In this document: positions 35,291 to 44,563 of the stretch, in pieces
Layout of the letters: each line of letters begins with the position of its first letter
Numbering within the stretch: position 1 is the stretch's first letter
NCBI GenBank assembly: GCA_002344135.1
Contig: DDTO01000004.1
Coordinates: forward strand, 487,660-551,659
Direction: 5' to 3'
Source of the DNA: Chthonomonas sp. UBA2362
GTDB taxonomy: Bacteria > Armatimonadota > Fimbriimonadia > Fimbriimonadales > Fimbriimonadaceae
DNA: 64,000 nt
Position numbers and translations under genes: made by a program
The notes under the pieces: model-generated
Told to the model about the DNA's origin: nothing
Databases searched by the model: none
Seen by the model: the letters and a program-made list of their open reading frames with translations, nothing else

Positions 35291-35394
35291 AACCTGAGAA
35301 CCTCCAAGTCTGTTGGCGAAGAGTATATCGGGAAACAGGGTACGCCCGTCCGAGCGTTTCACCGATGATACAGACGGTCGCCGAGCCGAAAGAG

Positions 35395-35994
35395 TTACCG
35401 GATGCGATCCTGCCAAGCCCCTACGAATCGTTCCACGTACTTGGCGATCATGTCGAACTCCAAGTTGACCTGATCCCCAGGGGAGCGATCCCCGAGATTG
35501 GTCTCCGCGAGGGTGTGGGGCACCAGCCATACTTCGAACTCGTCTCCGTGAGGGCGCACGACCGTCAGGCTGACGCCATCGAGGCCAACGGAGCCTTTGT
35601 CGATCAGGTACCGGCCGGAGCCTTCGGGGACGGCGATCCTCAGTACGCGGGAGTTACCCTCCTCGTATATCGCCCGCACGAGTCCCGCGCCATCGACGTG
35701 CCCCTGAACAAGGTGTCCACCCAGACGGTCCATCGGCCGGGTCGCTCGTTCGAGATTGACCCGTTCGCCGGCCGATAACGATCCTAGCGTTGTCCTGGTC
35801 AGTGTTTCTGCGCTGAGATCGAAGGCGAGCTCGTCGCTGTCGGGAACTGCGGTCAGACAGCACCCGTTGACGGCGATACTCTCGCCTGGACACAGTCGAT
35901 CTTCGCCGGTCCAGGACCGTGGACGCTCGACGACGAGGCGCCTCTGCGCGATCGAAAGAACTGGAGCGACACTTTGCACAAGCCCGGTGAACAC
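35395..35994 (-). CDS. ribE: Riboflavin synthase alpha chain
   Basis: The 199-residue enzyme converts two molecules of 6,7-dimethyl-8-ribityllumazine to riboflavin. Two lumazine-binding repeats are clear: MFTGLV...GESIAVNGCCLTA...LGGHLVQGHVDG, and GSVGLDGVSLTV...HTLAETNLG with NLEFDMIAKYVER. Both active-site segments are intact. It starts with GTG, with GATAAT at 36000-36005 only five bases upstream. It is divergent from the CapA-like gene across 43 bases. No rib neighbours or FMN riboswitch are seen. Confidence 0.92.
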   Translation of the reverse strand: MFTGLVQSVAPVLSIAQRRLVVERPRSWTGEDRLCPGESIAVNGCCLTAVPDSDELAFDLSAETLTRTTLGSLSAGERVNLERATRPMDRLGGHLVQGHVDGAGLVRAIYEEGNSRVLRIAVPEGSGRYLIDKGSVGLDGVSLTVVRPHGDEFEVWLVPHTLAETNLGDRSPGDQVNLEFDMIAKYVERFVGAWQDRIR

Positions 35995-35999
35995 GCCCG

Positions 36000-36005
36000 A
36001 TTATC
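36000..36005 (-). promoter_or_regulatory. Putative leaderless -10 box (GATAAT)
   Basis: It ends five bases before the riboflavin synthase GTG at 35994. Confidence 0.6.
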
Positions 36006-36021
36006 GCCCGCCGCGGCGGGC
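36006..36021. promoter_or_regulatory. Perfect 16-base palindrome between divergent -10 boxes
   Basis: GCCCGCCGCGGCGGGC is fully self-complementary. It sits between the -10 boxes of riboflavin synthase (36000-36005) and the CapA-like gene (36026-36031). It is placed as an operator would be. Confidence 0.5.
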
Positions 36022-36025
36022 AACG

Positions 36026-36031
36026 CATAAT
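36026..36031 (+). promoter_or_regulatory. Putative leaderless -10 box (CATAAT)
   Basis: It ends six bases before the ATG at 36038. Confidence 0.6.
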
Positions 36032-36037
36032 CGGCTC

Positions 36038-37060
36038 ATGATCTCGCTGATCGCGCTCGTCGTGGCGCCTCGGACCTGGACCCTCATTTGCGGTGGCGAC
36101 GTGATGATGAACAGCATCTCCGCCCGCAACAAGCCCCTGGCGGCGATCGCCAAGCACGTGCGGGCCGCCGACCTCGCCTACGCGAATCTAGAGGTCCCTC
36201 TCACGACATCCACCGGCAAGACGCCGAGGAAGACCGCGGAACAAATCGCGCGGAAGAGTCAGTTCGTTTTGAAAGCCGAGCCCGCCCACGCTCAACACCT
36301 CGCCGACGTCGGGTTCGACATCGTCAGCCTCGGCAACAACCACTCGATGGACTTCGGTCCAGCAGGCTTGCGTGAAATGACGGCCGCACTCGACAGGGCC
36401 AAGATCGACTATGCGGGGGCGGGAGAGAATCTTTCCGCGGCGACTCGCCCCGCCGTACGGAAGGTCGGCGATCTGCGCGTGGGGATGATCTCGTTCATGT
36501 CGTTCGTCGATGACTCTTCGAACTGGGCGACCTGGCCGGCAACCAAAACTTCCCCGGGATTGGCGGCGCTTGCCTTCCAAGGCAAGATGGACACCGCCAG
36601 GCAAGCGCAGGTCAAGACCATCGTCCGCGAAGCGAAGCAATCGTGCGACTTCCTCATCGTCGCAATGCACTGGGGCGTCGAACGAACGACGGTTCCGACA
36701 CGCTACCAAGTCTCGTTGGGCCGTGCCTTTATCGATTCGGGCGCCGATGTGGTGGCAGGGGCCCACCCGCATCGCCTCCAAGGAGCTGAAATCTACAAGG
36801 GCAAGCCCATTCTCTACTCGATGGGCAATCTCATCTCGCCATTGCCCGGCGAGACCGGTCTGATGAGACTACGCTTCGACGGAGCGAACTACCGGGGCGC
36901 CGATTTCATTCCGTTGCGTATCGCCGGTCGCAAGGTCGAGCCCTACTCCGGAGCGGCTCACTCGGCCCAAGTCGCCAAGTTCGAGAAGCTTTGTACCGCT
37001 GTCGAGAAGGGCTTTCCTAACCAGAGGGCGACCTCCATTTACTCTGCCGGACGCCGCTAG
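36038..37060 (+). CDS. CapA-family (PGA_cap) protein
   Basis: The 340-residue protein has a short hydrophobic N-terminus and then a calcineurin-like CapA fold: GGDVMMN, ADLAYANLEVPL, GNNHSMDFG, MHWGVE and GAHPHRLQG with PILYSMGNLI. This motif order is that of CapA/PgsA proteins tied to poly-gamma-glutamate or capsule metabolism, although many stand-alone homologues have other or unknown roles. No other pgs genes are nearby, so a polymer function is unproven. Confidence 0.85.
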   Translation: MISLIALVVAPRTWTLICGGDVMMNSISARNKPLAAIAKHVRAADLAYANLEVPLTTSTGKTPRKTAEQIARKSQFVLKAEPAHAQHLADVGFDIVSLGNNHSMDFGPAGLREMTAALDRAKIDYAGAGENLSAATRPAVRKVGDLRVGMISFMSFVDDSSNWATWPATKTSPGLAALAFQGKMDTARQAQVKTIVREAKQSCDFLIVAMHWGVERTTVPTRYQVSLGRAFIDSGADVVAGAHPHRLQGAEIYKGKPILYSMGNLISPLPGETGLMRLRFDGANYRGADFIPLRIAGRKVEPYSGAAHSAQVAKFEKLCTAVEKGFPNQRATSIYSAGRR

Positions 37061-37083
37061 AGCGCCGAGCGAACAGGCACGGC

Positions 37084-37089
37084 TAAAAT
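37084..37089 (+). promoter_or_regulatory. Putative leaderless -10 box (TAAAAT)
   Basis: It ends eight bases before the MmgE/PrpD ATG. Confidence 0.5.
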
Positions 37090-37097
37090 CCGTCGCC

Positions 37098-38645
37098 ATG
37101 AGCAGCGTCGCCCTCCCCCGTTCCTCCAACCAAGCCCTCGGCATCGGCCAGTTCGCCGTGGACTTCGTCCGAGGCAGGCTCGGCGGAGAACCGGGGGACG
37201 TGGTTCGGGAGCGGACGATCCTGTTCCACGCCGATGCCGTTCTATGCGGGCTCTCTGCGTTGGCCCTTCAAACCAATGCGCCGACGCTGCTTCGCGCGGA
37301 GGCCCTGACCTATCCCGATACACCTGGCGCGACTGTTTTCGGCGCATCCAGCCGCGTGAAGGCCGAAAAGGCCGTCGTCGCGAACTCCGCCGCTGTTCGA
37401 GAGTGGGACAGCAACGGCACGAACTTCGGCTTCCGCCCCGAAAAGGGCGCTGTCGCCGGGGAGTTCGGGCATAACGACTTCTATCCCGTCGTGGTCGCCG
37501 GTTGCCAAGAGCGCGGCCTCGGTGGCCGAGACGCCCTCATGGGCATGATCCTCCTCGATGAGATTCGGGGCCGCCTGGCCGAGGTTTTCAGTCTCAAGAC
37601 CTACAAGATCGACCATGTCGTCCACGGAGCCATCGGGAGCGCGGCCGCCTATGGCGCCCTTTGCGGAGCGACCCCTGAACAAATCGAGAGCGCGATCGGG
37701 ATGTTCGTCGCGCACTACATCCCGTGGCGGGCAATCCGAGCAGGAAAGCAGCTTAGCGATTCCAAGGGCGCCAGCGCCGCGATCTCGGCGGAAGCCGCGG
37801 TCCTCTCGATGAAGCGTGCCATGGCCGGGTTCCTCGGCCCCCGCGACATCTTCCGCAACCCGGAGTCCATGTTTCGCCAATTCGTGAGGACCGAAGGCGA
37901 CTCAGCCTTCGACCTCGAACTTTCCTATTCGGGCGACGACTTCGCGGTGATGGGGATGCACTTCAAACTCGGGCTCTACGAGCACCAAAGCGCGGGCGCG
38001 CTCCAAGGAGTGATCGACATCGTATCGAACCACCCCGAAGTGCTCGACCCCGGGGCAATCGACGAGATCGTGATCACGGCCTATGAGCCTGCGTTCGGCA
38101 TCATCGGCGACCTGGCAAAGCGCGACCCACACACCCGTCAAAGCGCGGATCATTCGATGGTATACATCGTCGCGACCCTTCTGCGCAAGGCGCTTCGGTC
38201 CAGGATGGAGGGCTCGTTCGCGCTGGACTCCTCGCCTTCCCACGACGGCGTATGGAAGAGGCTCATGCTCGCGCCGGAAGACTATTCCCAGGCGGCTATC
38301 TTCGACCCAGAAACACGCGCGATCATGGAGCGGATCCGCTTCGAGCACGGTGGCCCCGAATACGACGCCAAGTACCCCGACGGGATTCCGACCCGCGTCG
38401 TGATCCGCACGAGTCGTGGTCGCACCTACGATTCCGGGCTCGTGATGTATCCCGCCGGTCACGCGCGAAACACGAGCGCCGACCTACGATCGATCCTCAC
38501 ACACAAGTTCCAGGTTCTCGGCAGCCTTGCCTTGACCGATCCCGTTCCATTTATCGACCGCCTCATGAGCCTGGAGCAACTGAGCCCGGCCGAACTGGCC
38601 GAGCTCACGAATTTGCCGATCGTTACACGAGAGCCTATCGACTGA
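37098..38645 (+). CDS. MmgE/PrpD family dehydratase
   Basis: The 515-residue protein is a full-length MmgE/PrpD family member: helical N-domain with VREWDSNGTNFG and GEFGHNDFYPVVVAG, the HGAIGSAAAYGALCG and PxRAIRAGKQLSDSKGASAA region and a C-terminal domain from about residue 300 with TYEP-like AYEPAF and DPHTRQSADHSM. PrpD dehydrates 2-methylcitrate in propionate degradation, but this branch is broad and the substrate is not certain. No prpB or prpC neighbours are present. Its 3' end overlaps the convergent BNR gene by 11 bases. Confidence 0.85.
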   Translation: MSSVALPRSSNQALGIGQFAVDFVRGRLGGEPGDVVRERTILFHADAVLCGLSALALQTNAPTLLRAEALTYPDTPGATVFGASSRVKAEKAVVANSAAVREWDSNGTNFGFRPEKGAVAGEFGHNDFYPVVVAGCQERGLGGRDALMGMILLDEIRGRLAEVFSLKTYKIDHVVHGAIGSAAAYGALCGATPEQIESAIGMFVAHYIPWRAIRAGKQLSDSKGASAAISAEAAVLSMKRAMAGFLGPRDIFRNPESMFRQFVRTEGDSAFDLELSYSGDDFAVMGMHFKLGLYEHQSAGALQGVIDIVSNHPEVLDPGAIDEIVITAYEPAFGIIGDLAKRDPHTRQSADHSMVYIVATLLRKALRSRMEGSFALDSSPSHDGVWKRLMLAPEDYSQAAIFDPETRAIMERIRFEHGGPEYDAKYPDGIPTRVVIRTSRGRTYDSGLVMYPAGHARNTSADLRSILTHKFQVLGSLALTDPVPFIDRLMSLEQLSPAELAELTNLPIVTREPID

Positions 38646-41358
38646 CCGGCCATGGAGCGAAGAACTCCTTGGAGCCATCGTCCATTCCTTGGTCTCCGGC
38701 AGGAAGGCCGATGCCCTCCTTCACGTCACCCATCGCGACGAGGTCCTCCACCTTCACCGCCGAGATGTAGTCCTTGCCGTCAACCGTCAGCGTGACCCGG
38801 TAATCGCCTGCGGCCAGGCGGCGCCCGCGCAGATTCCATACGACGGCCTGCAAACCGGCGGATCGCGGCCCGCGTAGGCTGGCGATCTCCTGACCAAGAA
38901 TGTCCGTGATCACGATCCGGACCTCGTCCTTGGCATCCTGCTTGAGGTGGTAATAGACGCTGGTTCCCGGTTGCGTGTTAGGCGAAGTGAATCCGCGATC
39001 GCCATTCCAACCGGCGCCGCCCGAAGTAGAGCGGCCCATCATCCAGACGTTCTGGGGTCGGCAGACGAAGGCGTCGGCAGCCAGCGCTTCAGCCGTTAGC
39101 TGCTCGAGAGCGGCAACCGGCAATATCCAGATGCTCCGGCCGTGGGTACCGATGACGAGATCGAGTTCGCGGGGGTGTACCTGCACGTCGTGAATGGCAA
39201 CCGTTGGAAACCCTACTCCTCGATACCGCACCCATGTCTTCCCTCGGTCTAGCGAGAATCGAAGCGACATCTCGGAGCCGAGATAGAGAAGGTTCGGGTT
39301 CTGCTCGCCCTCGCGGATCACGTAGAGGCAGTCATAGTCCGGGAGCCCATCCGTGATGCGCGTCCAGGTCTTGCCGTAGTCCTCGGACACGTACGCATAG
39401 GGCCTGTAGTCGTTGTTCCGGTGGCCGTCGAAGGTAGCGTAAACCCGCCCTTCTTCCCATTTGGAGGCAATCACGCGGGAACACCACGTGTTCAGGGGCA
39501 GGTCGGGAATGTTCCGCGTAAGATTCGTCCAAGAACCTCCATCGTCCATCGAGACTTGCACCTGTCCATCATCGGTGCCGACATAAAGAAGTCCTTGCCG
39601 CCGCGGCGATTCGCTGATGGTGATGATCGTACAGTGTCGTTCGGCGCCGGTGTCCTCCGGCGTGACGCTCCGAGCCCCCGGGCGCTGCTTGGTCGGGTCG
39701 TTCGTCGTCAGGTCGGGGCTGATGACCCTCCAATTGTCGCCACGATTGATGCTTTTGAACAGCTTGTTGCCCCCAAAATAGATCGTCCTGGAGTTGTGAG
39801 GCGAGAGGAAGATGGGGGCGCTCCAGTTGAACCGCCAACGCTCGCCTTGCGCCAAGCGAGGCGTCGTGTTGTTCGCACCTGGTCGAATACCGCGGCTCGT
39901 TCCGTTGCGCTGATCCATGCGCGTCAAGGAGCCGCCCTGGGCTTCTGCGTACACGGTCGTCCAGTCGTTCGGATCGACTACAACGTGGAATCCGTCGCCG
40001 GAGGCATTGACGGTGTAGGCGTCCGATGCGATCGCCCCTCCCCGGATGGTCTGAGTCGGAAACGCCCAGCACAGGTTGTCCTGGAGGCCGCCGTAAACCC
40101 AGTAGGGCTTGCGCATGTCGTAGGTCGCGCAGTAAAACTGGCCCAAAGGCAAGCTGTCGATATGTTCCCACCGCTCCCCGCGATCGCGAGACTGGTACAC
40201 GCCGCCATCGGTGCCCGCAATGATGTGGTAGGGATCGGCAGGGTTGATCCAGAGGGCATGCCAATCCGAATGGACTCTGAGATTGAGCGTCTGGAACCGT
40301 TCGCCGCCATTCGTCGTTACGCTCAGATCGACGCCGAGCACATAGGCGCGCTGAGAGTCCGTCGGGTCGATCTCGACGACAGAAAAGTAGAAGGGGCGCG
40401 GATTGAGAGCATTGACCTCTTTCCACGACTCGCCACCATCGGTACTGCGGAAGGTCCCGCTCCCGCGGCGACGAGCCTGCTGGCCTGGCTGGGCCGGCTG
40501 GCCGGGTTGGCTAGCAGGTGCAGCTTCTCCGGCGGGACGTTGCGGCAAGGAGTACTCGACCATCGCCATCATCACTCTGGGGTCCTGTTTGTGGTAGGTC
40601 AAGCCGATACGGCCGAGGCTCGTAGTCGGCAGGCCACGCGTGATTTTGCGCCAGGTCTTGCCACCGTCGGTGCTCTTATACATCGCACTGCCCGGGCCGC
40701 CGCTCGTGAAGTCATACGCCTTTCGCAGTTTCTGCCAGGCAGCCGCCATCAGCACCTTGGGGTTCTTCGGGTCCATGCGCAGGTCGGCGATGCCGGTCTT
40801 ATCGTCGACGTAGAGAACCTTCGCCCAAGTCTTCCCGCCGTCGGTGGTCTTATAGACTCCCCTGTCTTCGTTGTAGCCCCAGAGTTCGCCCATGGCGGCC
40901 ACGTAGACGACGTCGGGGTTCGTGGGGTCGATGATCACCTTCGAGATGTGTCTGGTCGCCGTAAGCCCCATGTGTTCCCAGTTCTTCCCTCCGTCGGTCG
41001 ACTTATAGACGCCGTCGCCCCAAGCGACAGAGTTTCGGCTTGTCGCTTCGCCCGTGCCGACCCACACGAGGTTCGGATCTTTCTGGCCGACCGCGCACGC
41101 ACCGAGCGAGATCGAGTTCTCTCGCTCGAAGACGCAAGTCATCGTCAAACCGCCGTTCGTGGTCTTCCAAAGCCCGCCCGAAGCGCTCGCGACGTAGAAG
41201 ATGCGAGGCTCCTTCTCGTAAACGGCCAGATCGGTGATGCGGCCCCCCATGGTCGTCGGCCCTAGTTGCCGCGCCCGTATGTTATCGAAAAACCCGGGAC
41301 CGACTTGGGCTTGCGCGAACGCCGAACCGAACAGAAGAACGAGACCGAACCACTTCAT
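38635..41358 (-). CDS. Secreted sortilin/VPS10-type BNR-repeat propeller
   Basis: The 907-residue protein has a signal peptide (MKWFGLVLLFGSAFAQAQ) and a ten-bladed-type propeller. At least six asp-box repeats of the S/T-x-D-G-G-x-x-W form are visible (KSTDGGKNW, KTTDGGKTW, KSTDGGKTW, RSTDGGESW, VSMDDGGSW, SEDYGKTW). The last 100 residues form a FlgD/FN3-like C-terminal domain (DGKDYISAVKV). Such proteins are common in Bacteroidota, Armatimonadota and Acidobacteriota and have no assigned substrate. TAATCT at 41367-41372 ends eight bases before ATG. Confidence 0.87.
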   Translation of the reverse strand: MKWFGLVLLFGSAFAQAQVGPGFFDNIRARQLGPTTMGGRITDLAVYEKEPRIFYVASASGGLWKTTNGGLTMTCVFERENSISLGACAVGQKDPNLVWVGTGEATSRNSVAWGDGVYKSTDGGKNWEHMGLTATRHISKVIIDPTNPDVVYVAAMGELWGYNEDRGVYKTTDGGKTWAKVLYVDDKTGIADLRMDPKNPKVLMAAAWQKLRKAYDFTSGGPGSAMYKSTDGGKTWRKITRGLPTTSLGRIGLTYHKQDPRVMMAMVEYSLPQRPAGEAAPASQPGQPAQPGQQARRRGSGTFRSTDGGESWKEVNALNPRPFYFSVVEIDPTDSQRAYVLGVDLSVTTNGGERFQTLNLRVHSDWHALWINPADPYHIIAGTDGGVYQSRDRGERWEHIDSLPLGQFYCATYDMRKPYWVYGGLQDNLCWAFPTQTIRGGAIASDAYTVNASGDGFHVVVDPNDWTTVYAEAQGGSLTRMDQRNGTSRGIRPGANNTTPRLAQGERWRFNWSAPIFLSPHNSRTIYFGGNKLFKSINRGDNWRVISPDLTTNDPTKQRPGARSVTPEDTGAERHCTIITISESPRRQGLLYVGTDDGQVQVSMDDGGSWTNLTRNIPDLPLNTWCSRVIASKWEEGRVYATFDGHRNNDYRPYAYVSEDYGKTWTRITDGLPDYDCLYVIREGEQNPNLLYLGSEMSLRFSLDRGKTWVRYRGVGFPTVAIHDVQVHPRELDLVIGTHGRSIWILPVAALEQLTAEALAADAFVCRPQNVWMMGRSTSGGAGWNGDRGFTSPNTQPGTSVYYHLKQDAKDEVRIVITDILGQEIASLRGPRSAGLQAVVWNLRGRRLAAGDYRVTLTVDGKDYISAVKVEDLVAMGDVKEGIGLPAGDQGMDDGSKEFFAPWPVSR

Positions 41359-41366
41359 ACCGAGCG

Positions 41367-41372
41367 AGATTA
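41367..41372 (-). promoter_or_regulatory. Putative leaderless -10 box (TAATCT)
   Basis: It ends eight bases before the BNR-propeller ATG at 41358. Confidence 0.45.
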
Positions 41373-41526
41373 CCTATGCTGTCGAACGAGAGTTCCGTTC
41401 TGGAGTGGCCCCCGTTCCTACTCCGGCATTGATGCCGGTTGCATGTCACGACGCATCGCAGGCGGTTTTCATACGTCTCATGAATGGAACTCCTGAGTCC
41501 AGAAGGGTGTTGGACCCAGGGGAAAG

Positions 41527-41532
41527 TATAAT
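41527..41532 (+). promoter_or_regulatory. -10 box TATAAT
   Basis: A perfect consensus hexamer ends 13 bases before the ATG at 41546. The predicted leader is under ten bases. Confidence 0.6.
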
Positions 41533-41545
41533 TTCCAGCGACGGA

Positions 41546-43150
41546 ATGCTTATGAAACAAATGCGCGCGGGATGGTGGATCGGACTCTTCGGGCTCGTAG
41601 CCCTCATCGGGTGTGGCGGCTCGCAAACCGGCAGCTTCGGGGGATCCTCCGGCTCATGGACCTCCGGCGGAGGGCTTCGCTCGAATCAAGCGGGTGGGCC
41701 CCGCAACCAGCCCGGAGGCGCAGGACAGGCAGGACCGACGACCGAAGCACCGCTGGCTGGCGGCGTCGCCGTCTATCTCACCGACACCTCCGATTCGCAG
41801 GTCGATCACGCGTACGTGCGTGTTTACGAGGTAAGCCTTTACGGCGCCAAGGCGAGTACCCCGGTTTTCTCTTCAAGCGAGGGTCTCGTCGTCGACCTCA
41901 AGGGTCTGACCAATAGTGCCCTCTTCCTCGGCGCCACCGCTACGACTCCCAATGACCTCGTGCGAGTCCAAATGGAGGTCGGTAAGGACTTCGTGATCGT
42001 TCCCAAGGGCAAGTCCGAGAGCGAAGTACGCCAGTTCGCCGATTCGCTCGCCGAAGGAAAGAACAAGGCCAAGTTGACCCTGAACCTCACCAAGAAGGGC
42101 GTGCCGGCAATCGTGCTCGATTTCAACCTCGGAGCAGGGACCGACGATAAGCAGAGCAAGACCCTCGTCGCGCTTAAGGAAGCCGATTACGCTGCCGTCT
42201 CCGACACGAGCCGGCTCGCCTTGACTTCGTTCACCGGCAAAGTTGTCGCCGTGAACGGCCAACCCCCGACTTACAACTTCGGACTCAACCTAGGCGCAAA
42301 CCGCTCGCTCCGGGTGGTGACCTCCGAATCGAGTCCGATCCTGGACGCCAAGGGTGATCCGATCGCTAAGCTGACGAACGGCGCTCAAGTCGAAGTACGC
42401 GGCGTTTTCGACCTTCAGACCAAGACCTTTAACGCCGGAGCGGTCACCGTCCTGGGCAAGGGCGCGGGGGACGAAGTGACCGGAGTTCTCGATCCTGCGG
42501 CAGTCGAAAAGGGTGAACTGCTTCTTGCCGCGCGAACGACTACCGGCTCCGCTCGAGCCGCACACCAGTTGCATATCGACGCAAGTGGCGAGACCGTCTA
42601 TCTTCAGGCGAGTGGAGGCAAGGTCTCTAAAGAAGAGTTCCTCAAGCTTGCGACCGGGGCACACGTGGAAGTGGACGGCTCTTTCGACAAGGCGGGCGAC
42701 CGAATTAAAGCTAGCCGGTTGAAAATCGACGGCCCGATCACCGTGGCCAAGGCACCCGCCGCGACTGACGGGGCGACAGCCCCGGCCCAAAACGCGGGCA
42801 CCAAGGCCGAAGGACAAGGCGACGGCAAGGCCGAACCGGACAAGCCCGAGGACAACATTCTCCGCGGTGGCGCCGCCGCCGGAGAAATCATCGGCGAAGT
42901 CGTCAGCGTCGATAAGGCTGCAGGGACCCTGACCATCAACCCGACCAAGATTTCTGGCTTCTCTTCTGACGCGCAGACGCTTCCGATCGTCATCAACGCA
43001 AAGACGCTGTTCCGAGACCTCGCCGGCAAGGCAAGCGACAAGGACAAGATTTTCGAACTGCTGACTGCAGGCGCCAAAGTCCGCGTTCGCGGCGGATTGG
43101 GTGACGGTGGCTTCATTGCCACGCTCCTCATGCCGATGAAGAAAGAGTAG
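41546..43150 (+). CDS. Lipoprotein with DUF4382-like and DUF5666-like domains
   Basis: The 534-residue protein has a signal peptide with lipobox LVALIGC, a Gly/Ser/Gln-rich linker and a DUF4382-like domain (VAVYLTDTSDSQVDHAYVRV as its first strand pair; VDLKGLTN, LDFNLG). At least three DUF5666-like barrels follow, recognised by FTGKVVAV...VEVRGVFD, TGVLDP...VEVDGSFDKAGDRIKASRL and IGEVVSVDKAAGTLTI...VRVRGG. It is lipid-anchored and of unknown function. The start is the first of three close methionines; M4 or M7 would also keep the leader. The GH99-like gene follows after four bases. Confidence 0.8.
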   Translation: MLMKQMRAGWWIGLFGLVALIGCGGSQTGSFGGSSGSWTSGGGLRSNQAGGPRNQPGGAGQAGPTTEAPLAGGVAVYLTDTSDSQVDHAYVRVYEVSLYGAKASTPVFSSSEGLVVDLKGLTNSALFLGATATTPNDLVRVQMEVGKDFVIVPKGKSESEVRQFADSLAEGKNKAKLTLNLTKKGVPAIVLDFNLGAGTDDKQSKTLVALKEADYAAVSDTSRLALTSFTGKVVAVNGQPPTYNFGLNLGANRSLRVVTSESSPILDAKGDPIAKLTNGAQVEVRGVFDLQTKTFNAGAVTVLGKGAGDEVTGVLDPAAVEKGELLLAARTTTGSARAAHQLHIDASGETVYLQASGGKVSKEEFLKLATGAHVEVDGSFDKAGDRIKASRLKIDGPITVAKAPAATDGATAPAQNAGTKAEGQGDGKAEPDKPEDNILRGGAAAGEIIGEVVSVDKAAGTLTINPTKISGFSSDAQTLPIVINAKTLFRDLAGKASDKDKIFELLTAGAKVRVRGGLGDGGFIATLLMPMKKE

Positions 43151-43154
43151 GACC

Positions 43155-44474
43155 ATGCTCGTGCCGACGGGCGTGGTCCTCACCGCCCTGCTCGATCTCC
43201 AAGTCTTGGACCGGGAGACGGTGATCCGGGCCACGATGACCCCGTACTCCGGACAGTCTCGACGTTCGATTCCGTCCCGAACCCTTACCGGCAAAGTCAT
43301 GTGCGGCTACCAAGGCTGGTTCGCCGCCGCCGGGGACGGATCCGAGATGGGCTGGTTCCACTGGGGCGACAAGAACGGCTTCGGAACGGACAACGTGAAT
43401 GTCGAGATGTGGCCCGAAGTTTCCGAGTTGGACCCGGACGAGCGGTTTTCGACCCCGTTCCGCCATAGCGATGGCCGTATCGCCGAAGTTTTCAGCTCGT
43501 ATAAGCGCAAGACCGTCCTTCGGCACTTCCGATGGATGGAGGAGTACGGCATAGATGGCGTTTTCGTTCAGCGCTTCGGCGTCCGAATTCAACGACCTGT
43601 CGATCTTCGGTTCACCAATACCGTTCTTGGTCACTGCCGCTCCGGCGCCAATGAGTACGGCCGAACCTACGCCATCATGTACGACCTGTCGAGCCTTCCC
43701 AAGGGGGGAACGAGCATCATTCAGGAGGATTGGAAGCTGCTGGTCGATCGGATGCGGATCACCAGCGACCCCGCCTACCAGCGACACCGCGGCAAGCCCG
43801 TCGTCGGGCTCTGGGGGATGGGCTTCAACGACCGGCGAGACTACACGCTCGACGAATGCCTCGATCTGGTGAAGTGTTTCAAGCGCCAAGGGCTGACTGT
43901 GATGGTCGGCGTGCCCACCTATTGGCGTACGCTCAATGGGGACAGCGTTGCCGACCCGAAGCTGCTAGAAATCGCCGAGGCGGCCGATATCATCAGTCCG
44001 TGGACGGTTGGGCGGTTCAAGAACGTCGAGCAGGTACGCGAATACGGCGAACGACGCTTGCGCGAGGATATCGCCTGGTGTACCAAGCGCTTCAAGGACT
44101 TCATGCCGGTGGTCTATCCCGGCTTCAGCTGGCAAAACCTCTATCCGGGCGACACCTTCGACAAGATCCCGCGAAGCGGAGGACGATTCCTTTGGGCCCA
44201 ATACGCAGAGGCCAAGGCGGCAGGTGCGACGATGGTGTACCAAGCCATGTTCGACGAGGTCGACGAGGGCACGGCGATTTTCAAAGTCACCAGCGACCCT
44301 CCAGTCGGTTCGGTCCGTTTCCTCGCTCAAGACGGCTCGAATGATCACTACCTTTGGCTCGTCGGCCAGGCAGCGCGAATGATTCGAGGAGAGACCCGGC
44401 TTTGGCGTACCTTGCCCAACCGCCCACAGACCGGGTCCGGGCCAAAAACGGGGTCTCCTCGCCGATTCAGGTGA
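43155..44474 (+). CDS. Glycoside hydrolase family 99/71-like protein
   Basis: The 439-residue protein contains the GH71/GH99-like TIM-barrel segments: VMCGYQGWFAAAGDG, then GWFHWGD, an F-SSYKRKTVLRHFRWMEEYGIDGVF strand-helix unit (as SSYKRKTVL and EEYGIDGVF), VGLWGMGFNDR, and FxWQNLYP. Such enzymes act on alpha-mannans or alpha-glucans by retaining or epoxide mechanisms, but this group is mostly uncharacterised. A hydrophobic N-terminus may be a poor signal peptide. It is coupled to the upstream lipoprotein gene (four-base gap). Confidence 0.8.
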   Translation: MLVPTGVVLTALLDLQVLDRETVIRATMTPYSGQSRRSIPSRTLTGKVMCGYQGWFAAAGDGSEMGWFHWGDKNGFGTDNVNVEMWPEVSELDPDERFSTPFRHSDGRIAEVFSSYKRKTVLRHFRWMEEYGIDGVFVQRFGVRIQRPVDLRFTNTVLGHCRSGANEYGRTYAIMYDLSSLPKGGTSIIQEDWKLLVDRMRITSDPAYQRHRGKPVVGLWGMGFNDRRDYTLDECLDLVKCFKRQGLTVMVGVPTYWRTLNGDSVADPKLLEIAEAADIISPWTVGRFKNVEQVREYGERRLREDIAWCTKRFKDFMPVVYPGFSWQNLYPGDTFDKIPRSGGRFLWAQYAEAKAAGATMVYQAMFDEVDEGTAIFKVTSDPPVGSVRFLAQDGSNDHYLWLVGQAARMIRGETRLWRTLPNRPQTGSGPKTGSPRRFR

Positions 44475-44563
44475 TACACTGGAGGGGAGCCCGCCGAACT
44501 ATCGGGCGGCCGAATGCATCTTTGTTTTGGGCCCGCCGACTTCGGCGAAAGGAGGACTCTGGT

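Noticed and set aside
34064..35368. 434-residue plus-strand frame opposite the PQQ-type propeller
   Set aside because: It is a shadow of a glycine-rich coding region with no recognisable domain.
35291..36037. FMN riboswitch for riboflavin synthase
   Set aside because: The gene has only five bases between the -10 box and the start codon, so there is no leader to hold a riboswitch.
39421..41265. 614-residue plus-strand frame antisense to the BNR propeller
   Set aside because: The minus strand has a signal peptide and repeated asp-boxes, while this frame is rich in Arg/Ala/Val/Asp with no domain.
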